A stretch of 32,367 nucleotides of DNA from Candidatus Pollutiaquabacter sp. (GCA_947465495.1 CANIAS010000026.1:1-32367); one strand, 5' to 3'; shown: positions 17,083-27,413, numbered from the stretch's first letter. The notes: generated by a model from the sequence alone, not told the origin. Program-made: numbers and translations.

Positions 17083-18356
17083 TCGTGATTGATGATAATC
17101 GAATTACCTATCCTGCAATGTATGCATTTTTTAGGCGAGCAATATTCCTGATACAAGTGCAAAAGGCCTTGAGATTCGCCAGCATGATTAGGTTTCCACC
17201 CTATGCTCTCCCAGGCATTCACGATACGATTCTTTTCGGGCGAAAGTTGTTGCAACCACTGTATCGAACGCTCACACAATGATGGATCAGCAGTACGCTT
17301 ACCACGCAAAAAAAGGAATGGCACAACCGTATTGATCACTAATAGCTGCAGCGCATGACTACCCATTCGATGCGGACCAGGAACTGTTGTCACATCCGGA
17401 CGAAGGTGCGTCTGCCAATAGGCGGACACTCCGACATCGAAAACATCCAACAATTCTTCCAGTGTTTCGGCTTCCATGCATTGCTGAAACACGGGAGCAT
17501 GACGATGTAGTAAGGAGGCGAATTGTGCTATTCGCAGCGTCGGAAAATTAGAGGGGCGCAAGCGTAAGAACTTCCACCCCGGATTCAACAATGGGCGAAT
17601 GCGCAAACGATGGCATTGAAAAAGGTATTCATCGCGTAATCGACGCGGATATTCATCCTGAAATTCTTTATCCAGAAAACCTGCTTGACCGAAGAGCAAG
17701 GCTTCTAGACTAAATAGCCGATCCCTCAATCGAAGTAAGGTAGGTAATGAAATGGATCTTGCCAGTCGCTCAAAAGCATCTGCATTAATATGAAAACCAA
17801 AATTTCGTGCCAATGCCTGATAAAAAGCTTCCTCCCAGTGCCAGGTAGTGCCTTCGAGAAGTCTTTGGATCGCAGCGGAACGCCTCTCTAGCCGTTCCAC
17901 CATCATTCGCTCCATCCAGAAATTCCTAGTGAATTCATCCGACCGTTGGAAGTGAGATGCGCAAGCTATCTCGTCGTGCTTTCCGATCAACGATTGATAC
18001 CGATATAAAAGGTTCTTGTCCACTTTATCATGTAATGATAACGTAGGAATTAAACGACCGTCAAGTCCCGCGACCTCTGCATCATTTTCCCACACCACAT
18101 GAAGAATGCAATTCGAATACAAAGGATCCTCCTGATGACTGTGTCGCGTCCAATCGGATGATCGAAGATGAACTTCTATATTTCCGACCCATAGGGTATC
18201 TCCTATGCGTAATTGCGCTTGAAAAAAGTCCGGACCTGCATCGTGATTATGTACACCCGCATGTACAATTTCTAATTCGTCACCATCATCCGTTTTCAAA
18301 TCAAACGACGCATAATGACCATGTTGCCACACAAAATGTAGGAATGCCTCTTTCAT
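17079..18356 (-). CDS. DUF2851 family protein
   Basis: 425 residues, as expected for this mainly Bacteroidota family of unknown function. Start EAFLHFVWQHGHYA, then HNHDAGPDFFQAQLRIG at about 36-52 and GNIEVHLRSSDW at 58-69, are its hallmark. That first part resembles restriction-endonuclease-like folds (His, Asp, and E-V-H residues close together), an inference only. The C-terminus carries EYCSPKKCIHCRIGN, with three Cys that could bind a metal. No signal peptide, so cytoplasmic. It is the first gene of a pair with the Asp-box propeller (4-bp overlap), a pairing I have no functional explanation for. Confidence 0.88.
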   Translation of the reverse strand: MKEAFLHFVWQHGHYASFDLKTDDGDELEIVHAGVHNHDAGPDFFQAQLRIGDTLWVGNIEVHLRSSDWTRHSHQEDPLYSNCILHVVWENDAEVAGLDGRLIPTLSLHDKVDKNLLYRYQSLIGKHDEIACASHFQRSDEFTRNFWMERMMVERLERRSAAIQRLLEGTTWHWEEAFYQALARNFGFHINADAFERLARSISLPTLLRLRDRLFSLEALLFGQAGFLDKEFQDEYPRRLRDEYLFQCHRLRIRPLLNPGWKFLRLRPSNFPTLRIAQFASLLHRHAPVFQQCMEAETLEELLDVFDVGVSAYWQTHLRPDVTTVPGPHRMGSHALQLLVINTVVPFLFLRGKRTADPSLCERSIQWLQQLSPEKNRIVNAWESIGWKPNHAGESQGLLHLYQEYCSPKKCIHCRIGNSIIINHE

Positions 18357-18407
18357 AAAAATTAATGAAGAGGCAAATTTGAAGTGATCTTTACAATCGC
18401 TTGTTCA

Positions 18408-19226
18408 CTATCTGATGTTTTCTATGAGTACAGCCATTTCATCGCGCAATTTCTCCGCTTCTTTGTGGGCCTTTTCCATGAAATCGAGGCCGGAGGATGC
18501 ATATAATATTTGACGTGAAGAATTCACCAGCAATCCAACATCCGCATTCATACCGGACACTGCAACCGCACTTAAACTACCTCCTTGCGCTCCTACACCA
18601 GGCACTAAAAGAAAATGATCTGGCACGATGGCACGCACTCTCTTAAACAATTCAGGATGGGTAGCCCCTACAACATACATGGTATTATCAATAGTGCCCC
18701 ATGCAGAAACGGTTTTCAATACATTTTCAAAAAGCTCTTGGTTGCTACCAGATAGATGTTTTCGTTGAAAATCATTGCTGCCAGAATTTGAAGTTAATGC
18801 AAGTACTACAGCCCACTTTCCATCAAATTGCAGAAAAGGATCTACAGAGTCTTTTCCCATATACGGAGCAACGGTGACAGCATCCGCTTTCAGCGATTCG
18901 AAAAAGGCCTTGGCGTACATCGTCGAGGTATTACCAATATCACCGCGTTTTGCATCAGCGATAATAAAATGATCGCTACCAATATGGTCAATCACTTGCT
19001 CCAGAGTGCTCCATCCAGCTGATCCAAATTGCTCAAAGAATGCCGTATTCGGCTTATAAGCCACACACAAATCACGAGTGGCATCAATTATCGATTTGCA
19101 AAATTCAAGCACCGGATCCGGCGCACTATGCAAATGAGTGGGAATCTTTGATAATTCAGGATCGAGTCCTACACAAAGGAAAGACCGCTTGTTGTGGATT
19201 TGGTGTATAAGTTCCTGCCTAGTCAT
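18408..19226 (-). CDS. pyrF: orotidine 5'-phosphate decarboxylase
   Basis: 272 residues from Met 19226 (MTRQELIHQI); a start at 19247 adds seven residues. It belongs to the longer, subfamily-2 type. FLCVGLDPEL is at 16-25, and the catalytic DAKRGDIGNT at 91-100 holds Asp91, Lys93 and Asp96. It turns OMP into UMP, the last step of de novo pyrimidine synthesis, in the cytoplasm. No other pyr gene is nearby. It is divergent from the amino-acid permease; their coding regions are only about 60 bp apart, so their promoters must overlap or lie close together. Confidence 0.96.
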   Translation of the reverse strand: MTRQELIHQIHNKRSFLCVGLDPELSKIPTHLHSAPDPVLEFCKSIIDATRDLCVAYKPNTAFFEQFGSAGWSTLEQVIDHIGSDHFIIADAKRGDIGNTSTMYAKAFFESLKADAVTVAPYMGKDSVDPFLQFDGKWAVVLALTSNSGSNDFQRKHLSGSNQELFENVLKTVSAWGTIDNTMYVVGATHPELFKRVRAIVPDHFLLVPGVGAQGGSLSAVAVSGMNADVGLLVNSSRQILYASSGLDFMEKAHKEAEKLRDEMAVLIENIR

Positions 19227-19289
19227 CGCTGCGAAGATAGTATTCATCTGTGGTTTTTGCTTTATTTGCTTTCAACCAACACTCTCACT

Positions 19290-20666
19290 ATGAGCACAAA
19301 GAAATTAAGTCTAATCGATTCCACCACCATCATCGCAGGCTCGATGATTGGCTCTGGAATTTTTATTGTTTCCGCGGGTATCGCACGCGACGTGAATGGA
19401 TCTCCTGGATTACTGATCATGGCATGGGTCATGACTGCAGTCATCACCATATTAGGGGCACTTAGCTATGGGGAATTATCGGCCATGATGCCAAAAGCAG
19501 GTGGTCAATATATTTACCTGAAGGAGGCCTTTGGTCCACTGTATGGTTTTTTATACGGATGGGCATTATTCGCAGTCATTCAAACCGGCACTATTGCAGC
19601 AGTAGCGGTTGCCTTTGCAAAATTTACAGGCGTCTTCATCCCACAGATAGGTCCTGACAAAGTGGTACTCAACCTGTTTGGTTTTGCCATCAATACACAA
19701 CAATTGCTGGCTGTTGGCGTCATCATTTTCCTAACCACCTTCAACTTTCGGGAACTTAAATCAAGTGCATTACTTCAAAACATTTTTACCATAGCCAAGA
19801 TCCTGGCATTGCTACTACTGGTTTTACTTGGATTTTGGTTTGGATGTAAAGGATTTGGTGATTGGTCGCATTTTAGTCCAGCGTTTCCAGACACGATTAC
19901 ATTGGCTAGTATTGGAGTATTTGGCGCAGCTATGACCGGCGCCTTGTTTTCGGCCGATGCCTGGAACAACATCACCTATACTGCCGGGGAAGTAGATCGC
20001 CCACAACGCAACCTCCCATTATCACTGTTCCTAGGAACGAGCAGTGTGCTTTTAATTTACATTTTGGCAAACATCGCTTACATCTATGTACTTCCAATTG
20101 AGCAGATAAAAACAGCAGAAAACGACCGTGTTGCTACGTTAATGATGCAGACCATCTTGGGCGACAAGGGAAAACTATTCATGGCTGCGATGATTATGGT
20201 TTCAACCTTTGGCTGCTTAAACGGCATCATTTTCACGGCTGGAAGGGTATATTATGCAATGGCGAAAGACGGCTACTTTTTCAAATCTGCCGGTACGTTA
20301 AATAAAAACCAAGTCCCTGCGAATGCATTAACGATGCAGTGCATTTGGGCCTGTCTGTTGTGCTTCTCGGGAACATACGGCAACCTTTTGGACTACATCA
20401 TGTTCGTTGTGATGCTTTTTTATGCACTCACCATCATAGGTTTATTCAAGCTACGTATTTCACGCCCTGAGATGGAGCGGCCATACAAGGCGTTCGGATA
20501 TCCGGTGCTACCAGCTATTTATGTATTGTTAGCCGTATGGGTTTCATCGGTTATGTTCATCCACAAAATGGATTTTTGCATATACGGTTTGATCATCGTT
20601 TTAATTGGCGTACCTATTTATTTCTTTTTGAAAAAGGTAAATAGCCAGACGATTTCCAATCAGTAA
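19290..20666 (+). CDS. APC-family amino-acid permease
   Basis: 458 residues from ATG 19290 (MSTKKLSLID). About twelve membrane segments. The substrate-binding glycine loop in the first helix, GSMIGSGIF at 17-25, is the hallmark of APC transporters, and GGQYIYLKEAFGP lies after the second helix. The pattern best fits the LAT/SteT-type exchangers and related amino-acid transporters; substrate unknown. An in-frame start at 19194 would overlap the pyrF coding region and add a 32-residue extension unlike the family, so I rejected it. The gene is convergent with gldJ and both share the hairpin at 20690-20716. A possible but weak -7 box (TTTATTTG, 19261-19268) precedes it. Confidence 0.93.
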   Translation: MSTKKLSLIDSTTIIAGSMIGSGIFIVSAGIARDVNGSPGLLIMAWVMTAVITILGALSYGELSAMMPKAGGQYIYLKEAFGPLYGFLYGWALFAVIQTGTIAAVAVAFAKFTGVFIPQIGPDKVVLNLFGFAINTQQLLAVGVIIFLTTFNFRELKSSALLQNIFTIAKILALLLLVLLGFWFGCKGFGDWSHFSPAFPDTITLASIGVFGAAMTGALFSADAWNNITYTAGEVDRPQRNLPLSLFLGTSSVLLIYILANIAYIYVLPIEQIKTAENDRVATLMMQTILGDKGKLFMAAMIMVSTFGCLNGIIFTAGRVYYAMAKDGYFFKSAGTLNKNQVPANALTMQCIWACLLCFSGTYGNLLDYIMFVVMLFYALTIIGLFKLRISRPEMERPYKAFGYPVLPAIYVLLAVWVSSVMFIHKMDFCIYGLIIVLIGVPIYFFLKKVNSQTISNQ

Positions 20667-20689
20667 AACATCCAACTCCTAAAAACGAT

Positions 20690-20716
20690 AAAGCCGCCCC
20701 GAAAGGAGGCGGCTTT
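20690..20716. terminator. bidirectional terminator between permease and gldJ
   Basis: AAAGCCGCC (20690-20698) pairs exactly with GGCGGCTTT (20708-20716) around a loop containing CCGAAAGG, which can close to a GAAA tetraloop. U/A-rich flanks occur on both sides, so it can serve both converging genes. Confidence 0.9.
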
Positions 20717-20737
20717 ACTTATTATTACCCTTGGGTG

Positions 20738-22192
20738 TTAGCGCTTTATTTTTGTTTTAGGAGCTTCGCCGAAACCGACAGGACTACCTACACGGGCCAT
20801 TGCACAACGGAAGCCGATATCGTCTGTACGCTGCTCCTGATCAAGAAAACGACGAGTACCTGGAGACAACCAGTAGGCACGATCGCGCCAAGAACCACCT
20901 TTGTAGACACGTGACTTATCGTTGACCAAGGTTGTGACACCATAGTTATAGACGATGTAATCAGGCTCATCAGCATCTAGGAAGTTTTTGTTGTCTGCCG
21001 TAGTATAATTACGACGATCAACATTCTCATCCGGAGTTACATCGCGGAATGGAACACGACCTAAGCTATCTTTTTCAACGATTGAACCCTCTTCATCGCG
21101 TTGCTGAGTCTGAAAGACGTTACCACGGTAAGGGTTGAAATCAGATTTATCTTCGTGAGAAAGCGGACGATAAACATCCATCACCCATTCATTCACATTA
21201 CCAGCCATACAATAGAGGCCATAATCATTCGGCCAATAAGAATGCACAGGAGCTGGACGGTCGGCATTATCATTCAAATAGCCTGCAGTACCCATGTTGT
21301 CACCTCGACCACGCTTGTAGTTGGCCAACATCTGGCCTTTGTATTTTTCATCGCTGTTACGCATGATGTGTCCATTCCATGGATATTGACGGCGATCTGT
21401 AACGCGCTCATAAACAGTGTTACCTATTTGAGCAAGCGCTGCGTATTCCCATTCCGCCTCGGTGGGCAAGCGATAGCGCGGAAGAAGAATTCCATCCTCC
21501 ATGCGCACTTTACGCGTTCCATTTGAACCTGACGAAGGGTTTAAATCCATCAGGTCGCTTTTCACCATACCCTCGTATTGAGCAGCGAGATAAGCATCGG
21601 TGTTAAAATTGTCTTCGTTAATCTGATTTGGATTAACTCGAAGGATACCTTCGCGAACCATAATTTGCTCATTTACGCGATCTGTACGCCACGCGCAGAA
21701 ATCAGTCGCTTGAAGCCAATTCACACCCACTACTGGGTATTGCTGATAGGCAGGATGTCGGAGATACAACTCCACCATTGGTTCGTTGAACCCAACTTTA
21801 TCACGCCATACAAGCGTATCCGGGAGAGCTTTTTTATACACCTCCGGATAATCAGCTCCAAAAACGCGAGTGGTCCAGTAGAGATATTCCAAGTAATGCA
21901 CGTTTGCCACTTCGGTTTCGTCCATATAAAACGAACTTACAGTGACCCTACGTGGAATGTTGTTCCAATCAATGGTGACATCCTGTTCGGTACGACCCAT
22001 GGTGAAGGTGCCACCTTCGATGAGCACTAAACCCGGACCGGTTTCTTGTTCGTCGTATGGTGGTACTTCAAAACCACCATTTTGGGGGTCGTTGTAATTC
22101 CATCCTGTAACGGATGATTTCTCTTTGCCGCAAGAAGCCAGCAGTACAACTGCTAAGGACAATCCGAGGCCATGACGCCAGAGGGTCTTCAT
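20738..22192 (-). CDS. gldJ: gliding motility / type IX secretion lipoprotein GldJ
   Basis: 484 residues from Met 22192 (MKTLWRHG); an in-frame start 39 bp upstream would put 13 residues in front of the signal peptide. Lipobox LLASC with lipidated Cys21. The rest is an FGE-sulfatase/SUMF1-like fold: VLIEGGTFTMG near the start, SSFYMDETEVANVHYLEYLYW, YPVVGVNWLQATDFCAWR, and VYKGGSWRDRAYW plus DDIGFRC at the end. In Flavobacterium johnsoniae GldJ is needed for gliding and for stability of GldK and thus of the secretion ring. GldK is a relative; the choice of GldJ rests on the LEYLYWTTRVF and LRHPAYQQYPV style and on the porU/porV neighbours. It lies 74 bp after porP; a weak promoter-like site is present in that gap (about 22229-22259). 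Confidence 0.88.
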   Translation of the reverse strand: MKTLWRHGLGLSLAVVLLASCGKEKSSVTGWNYNDPQNGGFEVPPYDEQETGPGLVLIEGGTFTMGRTEQDVTIDWNNIPRRVTVSSFYMDETEVANVHYLEYLYWTTRVFGADYPEVYKKALPDTLVWRDKVGFNEPMVELYLRHPAYQQYPVVGVNWLQATDFCAWRTDRVNEQIMVREGILRVNPNQINEDNFNTDAYLAAQYEGMVKSDLMDLNPSSGSNGTRKVRMEDGILLPRYRLPTEAEWEYAALAQIGNTVYERVTDRRQYPWNGHIMRNSDEKYKGQMLANYKRGRGDNMGTAGYLNDNADRPAPVHSYWPNDYGLYCMAGNVNEWVMDVYRPLSHEDKSDFNPYRGNVFQTQQRDEEGSIVEKDSLGRVPFRDVTPDENVDRRNYTTADNKNFLDADEPDYIVYNYGVTTLVNDKSRVYKGGSWRDRAYWLSPGTRRFLDQEQRTDDIGFRCAMARVGSPVGFGEAPKTKIKR

Positions 22193-22266
22193 TGGTTGGT
22201 TGGATAGTTTAGGTACTAAAACGGAGCCCAAATTAGTTTATTATAATGGATTTAGCCAATAATTGA

Positions 22267-23220
22267 TTAAAACGCGGGACATTTGATGGTACGGAAGCGT
22301 TTTTTCTTGGGGTGACAAGGAAAGAGCAATCCGAGCGACAATTCATGAGAACCTGCGGATGCGTTGTAAAGTTTGGAAACGGTTACGTCGTAGCTATAGC
22401 CGAATTTGAAAATCCCCTGTTGTAAACCTACCAAGGCTATGAAAGAGTCCTGACCACGATACCAAATTCCCCCTACCAAGGGTGCTTTTGCAGCGTAGAA
22501 ACCGACGTTAAATTGATTGAAATCGCGTTGTTTTTGGTACAACACATTGGGAGAGATATAAAAAGAATTGTCTCTAGAACCTCCTAGTGGAATAATGGCC
22601 CCGGCATGAAGCGTGACTTTCATAGGGAGTTCTGAACCCGGTGCTTCTTTGATGTAAAATTCTTGAGGTTCTGTCAGGTGATTTACTGCTACACCGCCGT
22701 AAAAACGATTGCTGTAGGCCAATAAACCTGCTGAAAAATCCCAGAAAGACCTGTTTTCATTGGGACGTACCTCCTGGGTCTGATATACGAACCCATATCG
22801 AGGATCAATCATATCACCGAAAGTAAGCTTGTCCCAATCGACTTTTTTCTGAAAGTAAGTAGCTTGAAAACCGGCACGAATGGAGAATTCTCGGGTAACA
22901 TTCAATTGATAACTGTAGATACCGCTAACGCTTGTGGTTGTCAAGGTTGATTCACCTGCTTTATCATTCAAGACAATCAAACCCAATCCACCGATAGGAT
23001 CGACATGCTGATCGTAGGATGCTGTGTAGGAAATAAAGTTACCTGAAAGAGCAGGCCACTGATTGCGGTAATTCAAAGACAACCTAGGGCATCGCTGCGC
23101 TCCAGCAAATGCCGGATTCAAGTAAAGAGGGTTCGCATAGAACTGCGAAAACTGTGGATCCTGAGCAAATAATAGCTCGGGAACAGCTAGTAACATGAAT
23201 ATAAGTAGTCTCCTCAGCAT
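22267..23220 (-). CDS. PorP/SprF-family type IX secretion membrane protein
   Basis: 317 residues. Signal peptide cut after LLFA (residue 19), then the family hallmark QDPQFSQFYANPLYLNPAFAG. The body is an amphipathic strand-rich outer-membrane barrel, and it ends with a short tail FPCHPKKKRFRTIKCPAF; the CP.F ending with a preceding Cys is also typical. PorP of Porphyromonas and SprF of Flavobacterium are outer-membrane components of type IX secretion; SprF-like paralogs help particular cargo such as SprB. Genomes often carry many copies, so this may be a cargo-specific one. The gene comes just before gldJ and is divergent from porU. Confidence 0.9.
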   Translation of the reverse strand: MLRRLLIFMLLAVPELLFAQDPQFSQFYANPLYLNPAFAGAQRCPRLSLNYRNQWPALSGNFISYTASYDQHVDPIGGLGLIVLNDKAGESTLTTTSVSGIYSYQLNVTREFSIRAGFQATYFQKKVDWDKLTFGDMIDPRYGFVYQTQEVRPNENRSFWDFSAGLLAYSNRFYGGVAVNHLTEPQEFYIKEAPGSELPMKVTLHAGAIIPLGGSRDNSFYISPNVLYQKQRDFNQFNVGFYAAKAPLVGGIWYRGQDSFIALVGLQQGIFKFGYSYDVTVSKLYNASAGSHELSLGLLFPCHPKKKRFRTIKCPAF

Positions 23221-23504
23221 TCTTTCGGGTATTTAGGTCTGATAGTACGGCAGTGAAGATAGCATAGTTTCGCCCCCTACAATCAACAAACATCAGCACT
23301 AAACAATACGATGTAAGATAAGGCTACAATTTTAAACATTTTTTGATATAAAAACTCATCCGTAAGCCATTATTTAGTAATGCCCAAACTGGGAAGAATT
23401 GTTAATTGGCTAAAAATCCAGGAAAATTGATTGAACACAACATTGAATCTTTTTAAAGGGTAAATTTGTTATACTTCAATAAACTTGCTTGATTTCCGTT
23501 AATA
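23221..23504. promoter_or_regulatory. divergent control region between porP-gldJ and porU-porV
   Basis: 284 bp without coding potential, A/T-rich. TAAATTTG at 23461-23468 is a perfect plus-strand -7 box, 36 bp before the porU ATG; no good TTTG is found 19 bp upstream of it. For porP only a one-mismatch -7 candidate (GATGTTTG, 23294-23287) is seen. Confidence 0.55.
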
Positions 23505-26500
23505 ATGAGCTTTCACCGAAGATATTTAATGAGTTCCCTACGTACTACCCTTTTGTTACTCCTTACAATATGGTCAGGAGTTACTGCATTTGGAGTTGCT
23601 CCAGCGGCCATGCGCCAACCTGTTTCCTACAAGTTGGAATGGAAACCCGTACGGGAAACAAAATTGCCAAATGCAGATTCTTTTCTCAACCAGTATTTTG
23701 AAGGAGCATCTCTTGACGAAGCTTACCTGCCCTTCTTCGAGCAAACTTTCATCCTTCCCCCTGGAGCGATTGCCGCAACTGCAAAACTTCGAGTCATACG
23801 ATCAGAATCCATTACGGACACCCGAGGAATTCTGAACCCGACAGCAGTATCTTCAGACTTCACAACTACTTGCCGAATTGTCTACCGCAAAAAAGTCGCC
23901 TATGCTGCGGTATCAGTTCATCCCATTCGCAAAACCAATTCTGGCAACTTAGAGCGGCTGGTTGAATTCGAATTAACGGCCGAACCAATAGCCGGCGCAT
24001 CCGCGTCCACAACGTCTCGCATCGGCACGCGGACGAGTGTTTTAAGTAGCGGTAAATGGTACCGTGTCGCGGTAACTACCAATGGAATATTTCGACTTAG
24101 TTATGATTACCTAAAAAGCCTAGGAATCGATGTGGCCTCGATTGATCCTAGGAATCTCAGAGTTTATGGTAATGGTGGCGGTCAACTACCCTACTTGAAT
24201 TCCGCTACATCATTCGATGACCCAGAGGAGAATGCTATTTTCGTTTCCGGCGAATCCGACGGTAGATTCGATCAAGGCGATTACGCACTTTTTTACGGAA
24301 CATCTCAGACACGCTGGAAGTATGACAACGCATCACGTCAGTTTCAGCATTCACTGAATCAATATTGTGACACCACCTATTACTTTATCACCACTGACCT
24401 TGGCCTTGGAAAGCGCATTTACCAGCGCATTTCTTCAACAACACAACCAGCTACTTCAGTAAACACCTTCAACGATTACGCCTACCATGAATCGGACGAA
24501 TACAATTTGTTAAAATCCGGTCGTGAATGGTATGGCGAAAGAATGGACAATATTAACACCACTCGTAGTTTCAGCTTTTCGTTCCCCAATCACACCTCGC
24601 TAGATACACTTCAACTGCGAATGAGTTTACTCGGTCGAGCAACCAACAGCATCAACCATACTAACAATGCCTTTACCATCAAGGTAAACGGAAGCGTAAT
24701 TGCCACACAAGGGTTTTCGGATGTTGGAACATCCACCCAAGACAACTTCGCCAATCCAATCACCATCAATAAATCACTCACGGGCATTGGACCTTCCGTG
24801 GATATTACAATTATCTTCTACTCCAGCGATCCGAATGCGCAGGGATGGGTTAATTTTGTCGAGCTCAATACCCGCTCTGGTCTTTCCGCCGCCGGCCGCC
24901 CTTCGCACTTTCATTTTCGCGACGCAGTATCTGTGGGAACAGGAAACACTTCTAACTTTACCATTAGCAACGTCAGCGGCAACCATCTGGTATGGGATGT
25001 GACCGACCCACGTAATGTCATAGAGCAACAGACTTTTTACAGTAATGGTAGTTTAACATTCGGCGCGTCGGCAGATATTCTTCGTGAATACGTTTCCTTC
25101 ACGGCATCATCTGCCATTGAACCCTTGGGATTAGGACTTACCGCCAATCAAAACATCCATGGTTTGCCACAAGCCCAATTATTAATCGTCACCTATCCAG
25201 GATTCGTCACTCAGGCCAATGAACTAGCCTCATTCCACCGGTCTCATGGACTGAACGTGCATGTTGTAAACACCCGGGAAATCTACAATGAATTTTCTTC
25301 AGGGGCGCAAGATGTGTGTGCTATCCGAAATATGATGAAGATGTTCTACGACCGCGCTTCATCCCCTAACGATATGCCGCGCTATCTTTTATTGTTCGGA
25401 GACGCATCCTACGATAATAAATACCGGACAGACAACAATACCAATTACATACCATCCTATCAATCGCTGGGATCTTTGAACAATACCCAGACCTACATGT
25501 CAGATGATTTTTTTGGATTATTAGATGACTCGGAAGGAGAATGGACAACCGGAGAGATTGTTGATTTGGCAGTAGGTCGATTGCCGGTAAAATCTATCGC
25601 TGAAGCCGAAGCTGCTGTTCGAAAGATCCTCAACTATGGCGGAAATAACCTTCAAGCAGGCGCAGTCAATGGTGCGACGACCCTTGGGGACTGGCGCAAC
25701 ATGATCGCATTCGTTGCCGACGACCAAGATAATAACACACACTTTAAGCAAGCCGACACCTTGGCCGAACGCGTACGCAAGGCCTACCCTATTTATAACA
25801 TTGACAAAATTTATCTCGACGCTTATAATCAACTTTCCACACCTGGCGGACAACGCTATCCGGATGCCCAACGCGCCATCGTAGATCGTATCGAACGGGG
25901 CGCGCTTTTGCTCACATATGTGGGACACGGCGGAGAAGTAGGCTGGGCTCATGAACGCATTTTGGAGTTGAGTGATATCAATGGATGGACCAACACTAAT
26001 CGGCTCGCCGCATTCCTTACAGCGACCTGCGAATTCTCCCGACTAGACGACCCTGAGCGAACGTCGGCAGGCGAAGATGTATTCCTTAACCAAAATGGCG
26101 GAGGTATTTGTTTGTTCACGACATCTCGTCTAGCATTTTCAAGCTCCAACAATAACCTGTGCCAACGTTTCTATACTCACGTTTTCGAGCCATTCGAGGG
26201 CCGCAATCCAACCATTGGCGAGATTTTCGAGCAAACCAAAATCGACACGTATTCTGATCAATACGTGCGCAACTTCTTGTTGATTGGTGACCCTGCTTTG
26301 CCTATGTCATATCCTACCTATGCTGTTCGCACTACTGCAATCAACGGCGATCCTGTCCAACTCGCATCAGACACCATGAAGGCGTTGAGTAAAGTAACTA
26401 TTAACGGCGAAGTTACCGACCGTAATGGTAACCGCATGACTAGTTTCAACGGCTTGATAACACCGACAGTATTTGACAAGTGGACCACTTACTATACCCT

Positions 26501-27413
26501 TGGAAATGACGAGTCCGTTACCAGTGACCCCTCTTTCGCGCAGCCGTTTAACGCACAACGAAACATTATCTACAAAGGGAATGTCAGTGTCACCAACGGA
26601 GCATTCAACTTTTCGTTTGTCGTACCTAAAGACATCCAGTTCAGTTACGGATTCGGGAAGCTGAGCTATTATGCACAAAATGGCTTGACTGATGCCGCAG
26701 GCTATGACACTTCTTTCGTCGTCGGCGGTTACGATCCCAATGGCATTGCAGATGAAGCTGGTCCTCAAGTCCGCATTTATTTGAATGATGAAAAATTTGT
26801 TCGAGGAAGTATCACCAATCAAAATCCAATTCTTCTGGCAATGATTTCTGACTCCAGCGGCATCAATGCTGTTGGAAGCGGCATTGGCCACGACATGACT
26901 GCCACCTTGGATCAGGATGCCAGTAAAACGATTGTACTGAATGATTTTTACGAAAATGAATTGAACAGCTATCAGCAGGGGAAAGTCACCTACCCGTTTC
27001 AAGATCTTGCCGCTGGTCCACATTCACTCACCTTCAAAGTATGGGACGTGTTCAATAATAGCACGGAAGTAACCACCACCTTCATTGTTGAGAATTCAGA
27101 AGAACTGGTATTGGATCACGTATTGAATTATCCCAATCCGTTCACCACCTCCACAACTTTTATGTTTGAGCATAATCGGCCTTATACGTCGCTGGATGCC
27201 CAGGTACAGATCTTTACAATCTCAGGCAAATTGGTTAAAACGATCAATGGTAGAATATTAAATCAAGGATTTCGTTCTGAAGACTTACACTGGGATGGAT
27301 TAGACGATTTTGGTGACCGAATCGGCAAAGGAGTTTATATTTACAAGCTTAAGGTGCGCACTCCCGATGGATCCAGTACTGAAAAATTCGAAAAACTAGT
27401 AATTCTACGCTGA
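23505..27413 (+). CDS. porU: type IX secretion sortase PorU
   Basis: 1302 residues. Signal peptide within 1-33 (Met9 at 23529 is another start). A gingipain-like C25 peptidase domain sits in the middle: His808 in YVGHGGEVGWAHE and Cys842 in FLTATCEFSRLDDPE form the catalytic pair. At the end is a type IX C-terminal domain from about 1200, with NYPNPF at 1208-1213 and GVYIYKLKV close to the C-terminus. PorU sits on the cell surface, removes the C-terminal sorting domain of cargo and joins many of them to anionic lipopolysaccharide. Length fits the family. It starts a plus-strand pair with porV (54 bp gap). Confidence 0.95.
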   Translation: MSFHRRYLMSSLRTTLLLLLTIWSGVTAFGVAPAAMRQPVSYKLEWKPVRETKLPNADSFLNQYFEGASLDEAYLPFFEQTFILPPGAIAATAKLRVIRSESITDTRGILNPTAVSSDFTTTCRIVYRKKVAYAAVSVHPIRKTNSGNLERLVEFELTAEPIAGASASTTSRIGTRTSVLSSGKWYRVAVTTNGIFRLSYDYLKSLGIDVASIDPRNLRVYGNGGGQLPYLNSATSFDDPEENAIFVSGESDGRFDQGDYALFYGTSQTRWKYDNASRQFQHSLNQYCDTTYYFITTDLGLGKRIYQRISSTTQPATSVNTFNDYAYHESDEYNLLKSGREWYGERMDNINTTRSFSFSFPNHTSLDTLQLRMSLLGRATNSINHTNNAFTIKVNGSVIATQGFSDVGTSTQDNFANPITINKSLTGIGPSVDITIIFYSSDPNAQGWVNFVELNTRSGLSAAGRPSHFHFRDAVSVGTGNTSNFTISNVSGNHLVWDVTDPRNVIEQQTFYSNGSLTFGASADILREYVSFTASSAIEPLGLGLTANQNIHGLPQAQLLIVTYPGFVTQANELASFHRSHGLNVHVVNTREIYNEFSSGAQDVCAIRNMMKMFYDRASSPNDMPRYLLLFGDASYDNKYRTDNNTNYIPSYQSLGSLNNTQTYMSDDFFGLLDDSEGEWTTGEIVDLAVGRLPVKSIAEAEAAVRKILNYGGNNLQAGAVNGATTLGDWRNMIAFVADDQDNNTHFKQADTLAERVRKAYPIYNIDKIYLDAYNQLSTPGGQRYPDAQRAIVDRIERGALLLTYVGHGGEVGWAHERILELSDINGWTNTNRLAAFLTATCEFSRLDDPERTSAGEDVFLNQNGGGICLFTTSRLAFSSSNNNLCQRFYTHVFEPFEGRNPTIGEIFEQTKIDTYSDQYVRNFLLIGDPALPMSYPTYAVRTTAINGDPVQLASDTMKALSKVTINGEVTDRNGNRMTSFNGLITPTVFDKWTTYYTLGNDESVTSDPSFAQPFNAQRNIIYKGNVSVTNGAFNFSFVVPKDIQFSYGFGKLSYYAQNGLTDAAGYDTSFVVGGYDPNGIADEAGPQVRIYLNDEKFVRGSITNQNPILLAMISDSSGINAVGSGIGHDMTATLDQDASKTIVLNDFYENELNSYQQGKVTYPFQDLAAGPHSLTFKVWDVFNNSTEVTTTFIVENSEELVLDHVLNYPNPFTTSTTFMFEHNRPYTSLDAQVQIFTISGKLVKTINGRILNQGFRSEDLHWDGLDDFGDRIGKGVYIYKLKVRTPDGSSTEKFEKLVILR

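Noticed and set aside
19194-19289. Longer permease with a start at 19194
   Set aside because: It would overlap pyrF coding sequence and add 32 residues not typical of the family; ATG 19290 fits.
26367-27023. 218-codon open frame antisense to porU
   Set aside because: Shadow of the porU reading frame; no start context, signal or family pattern.
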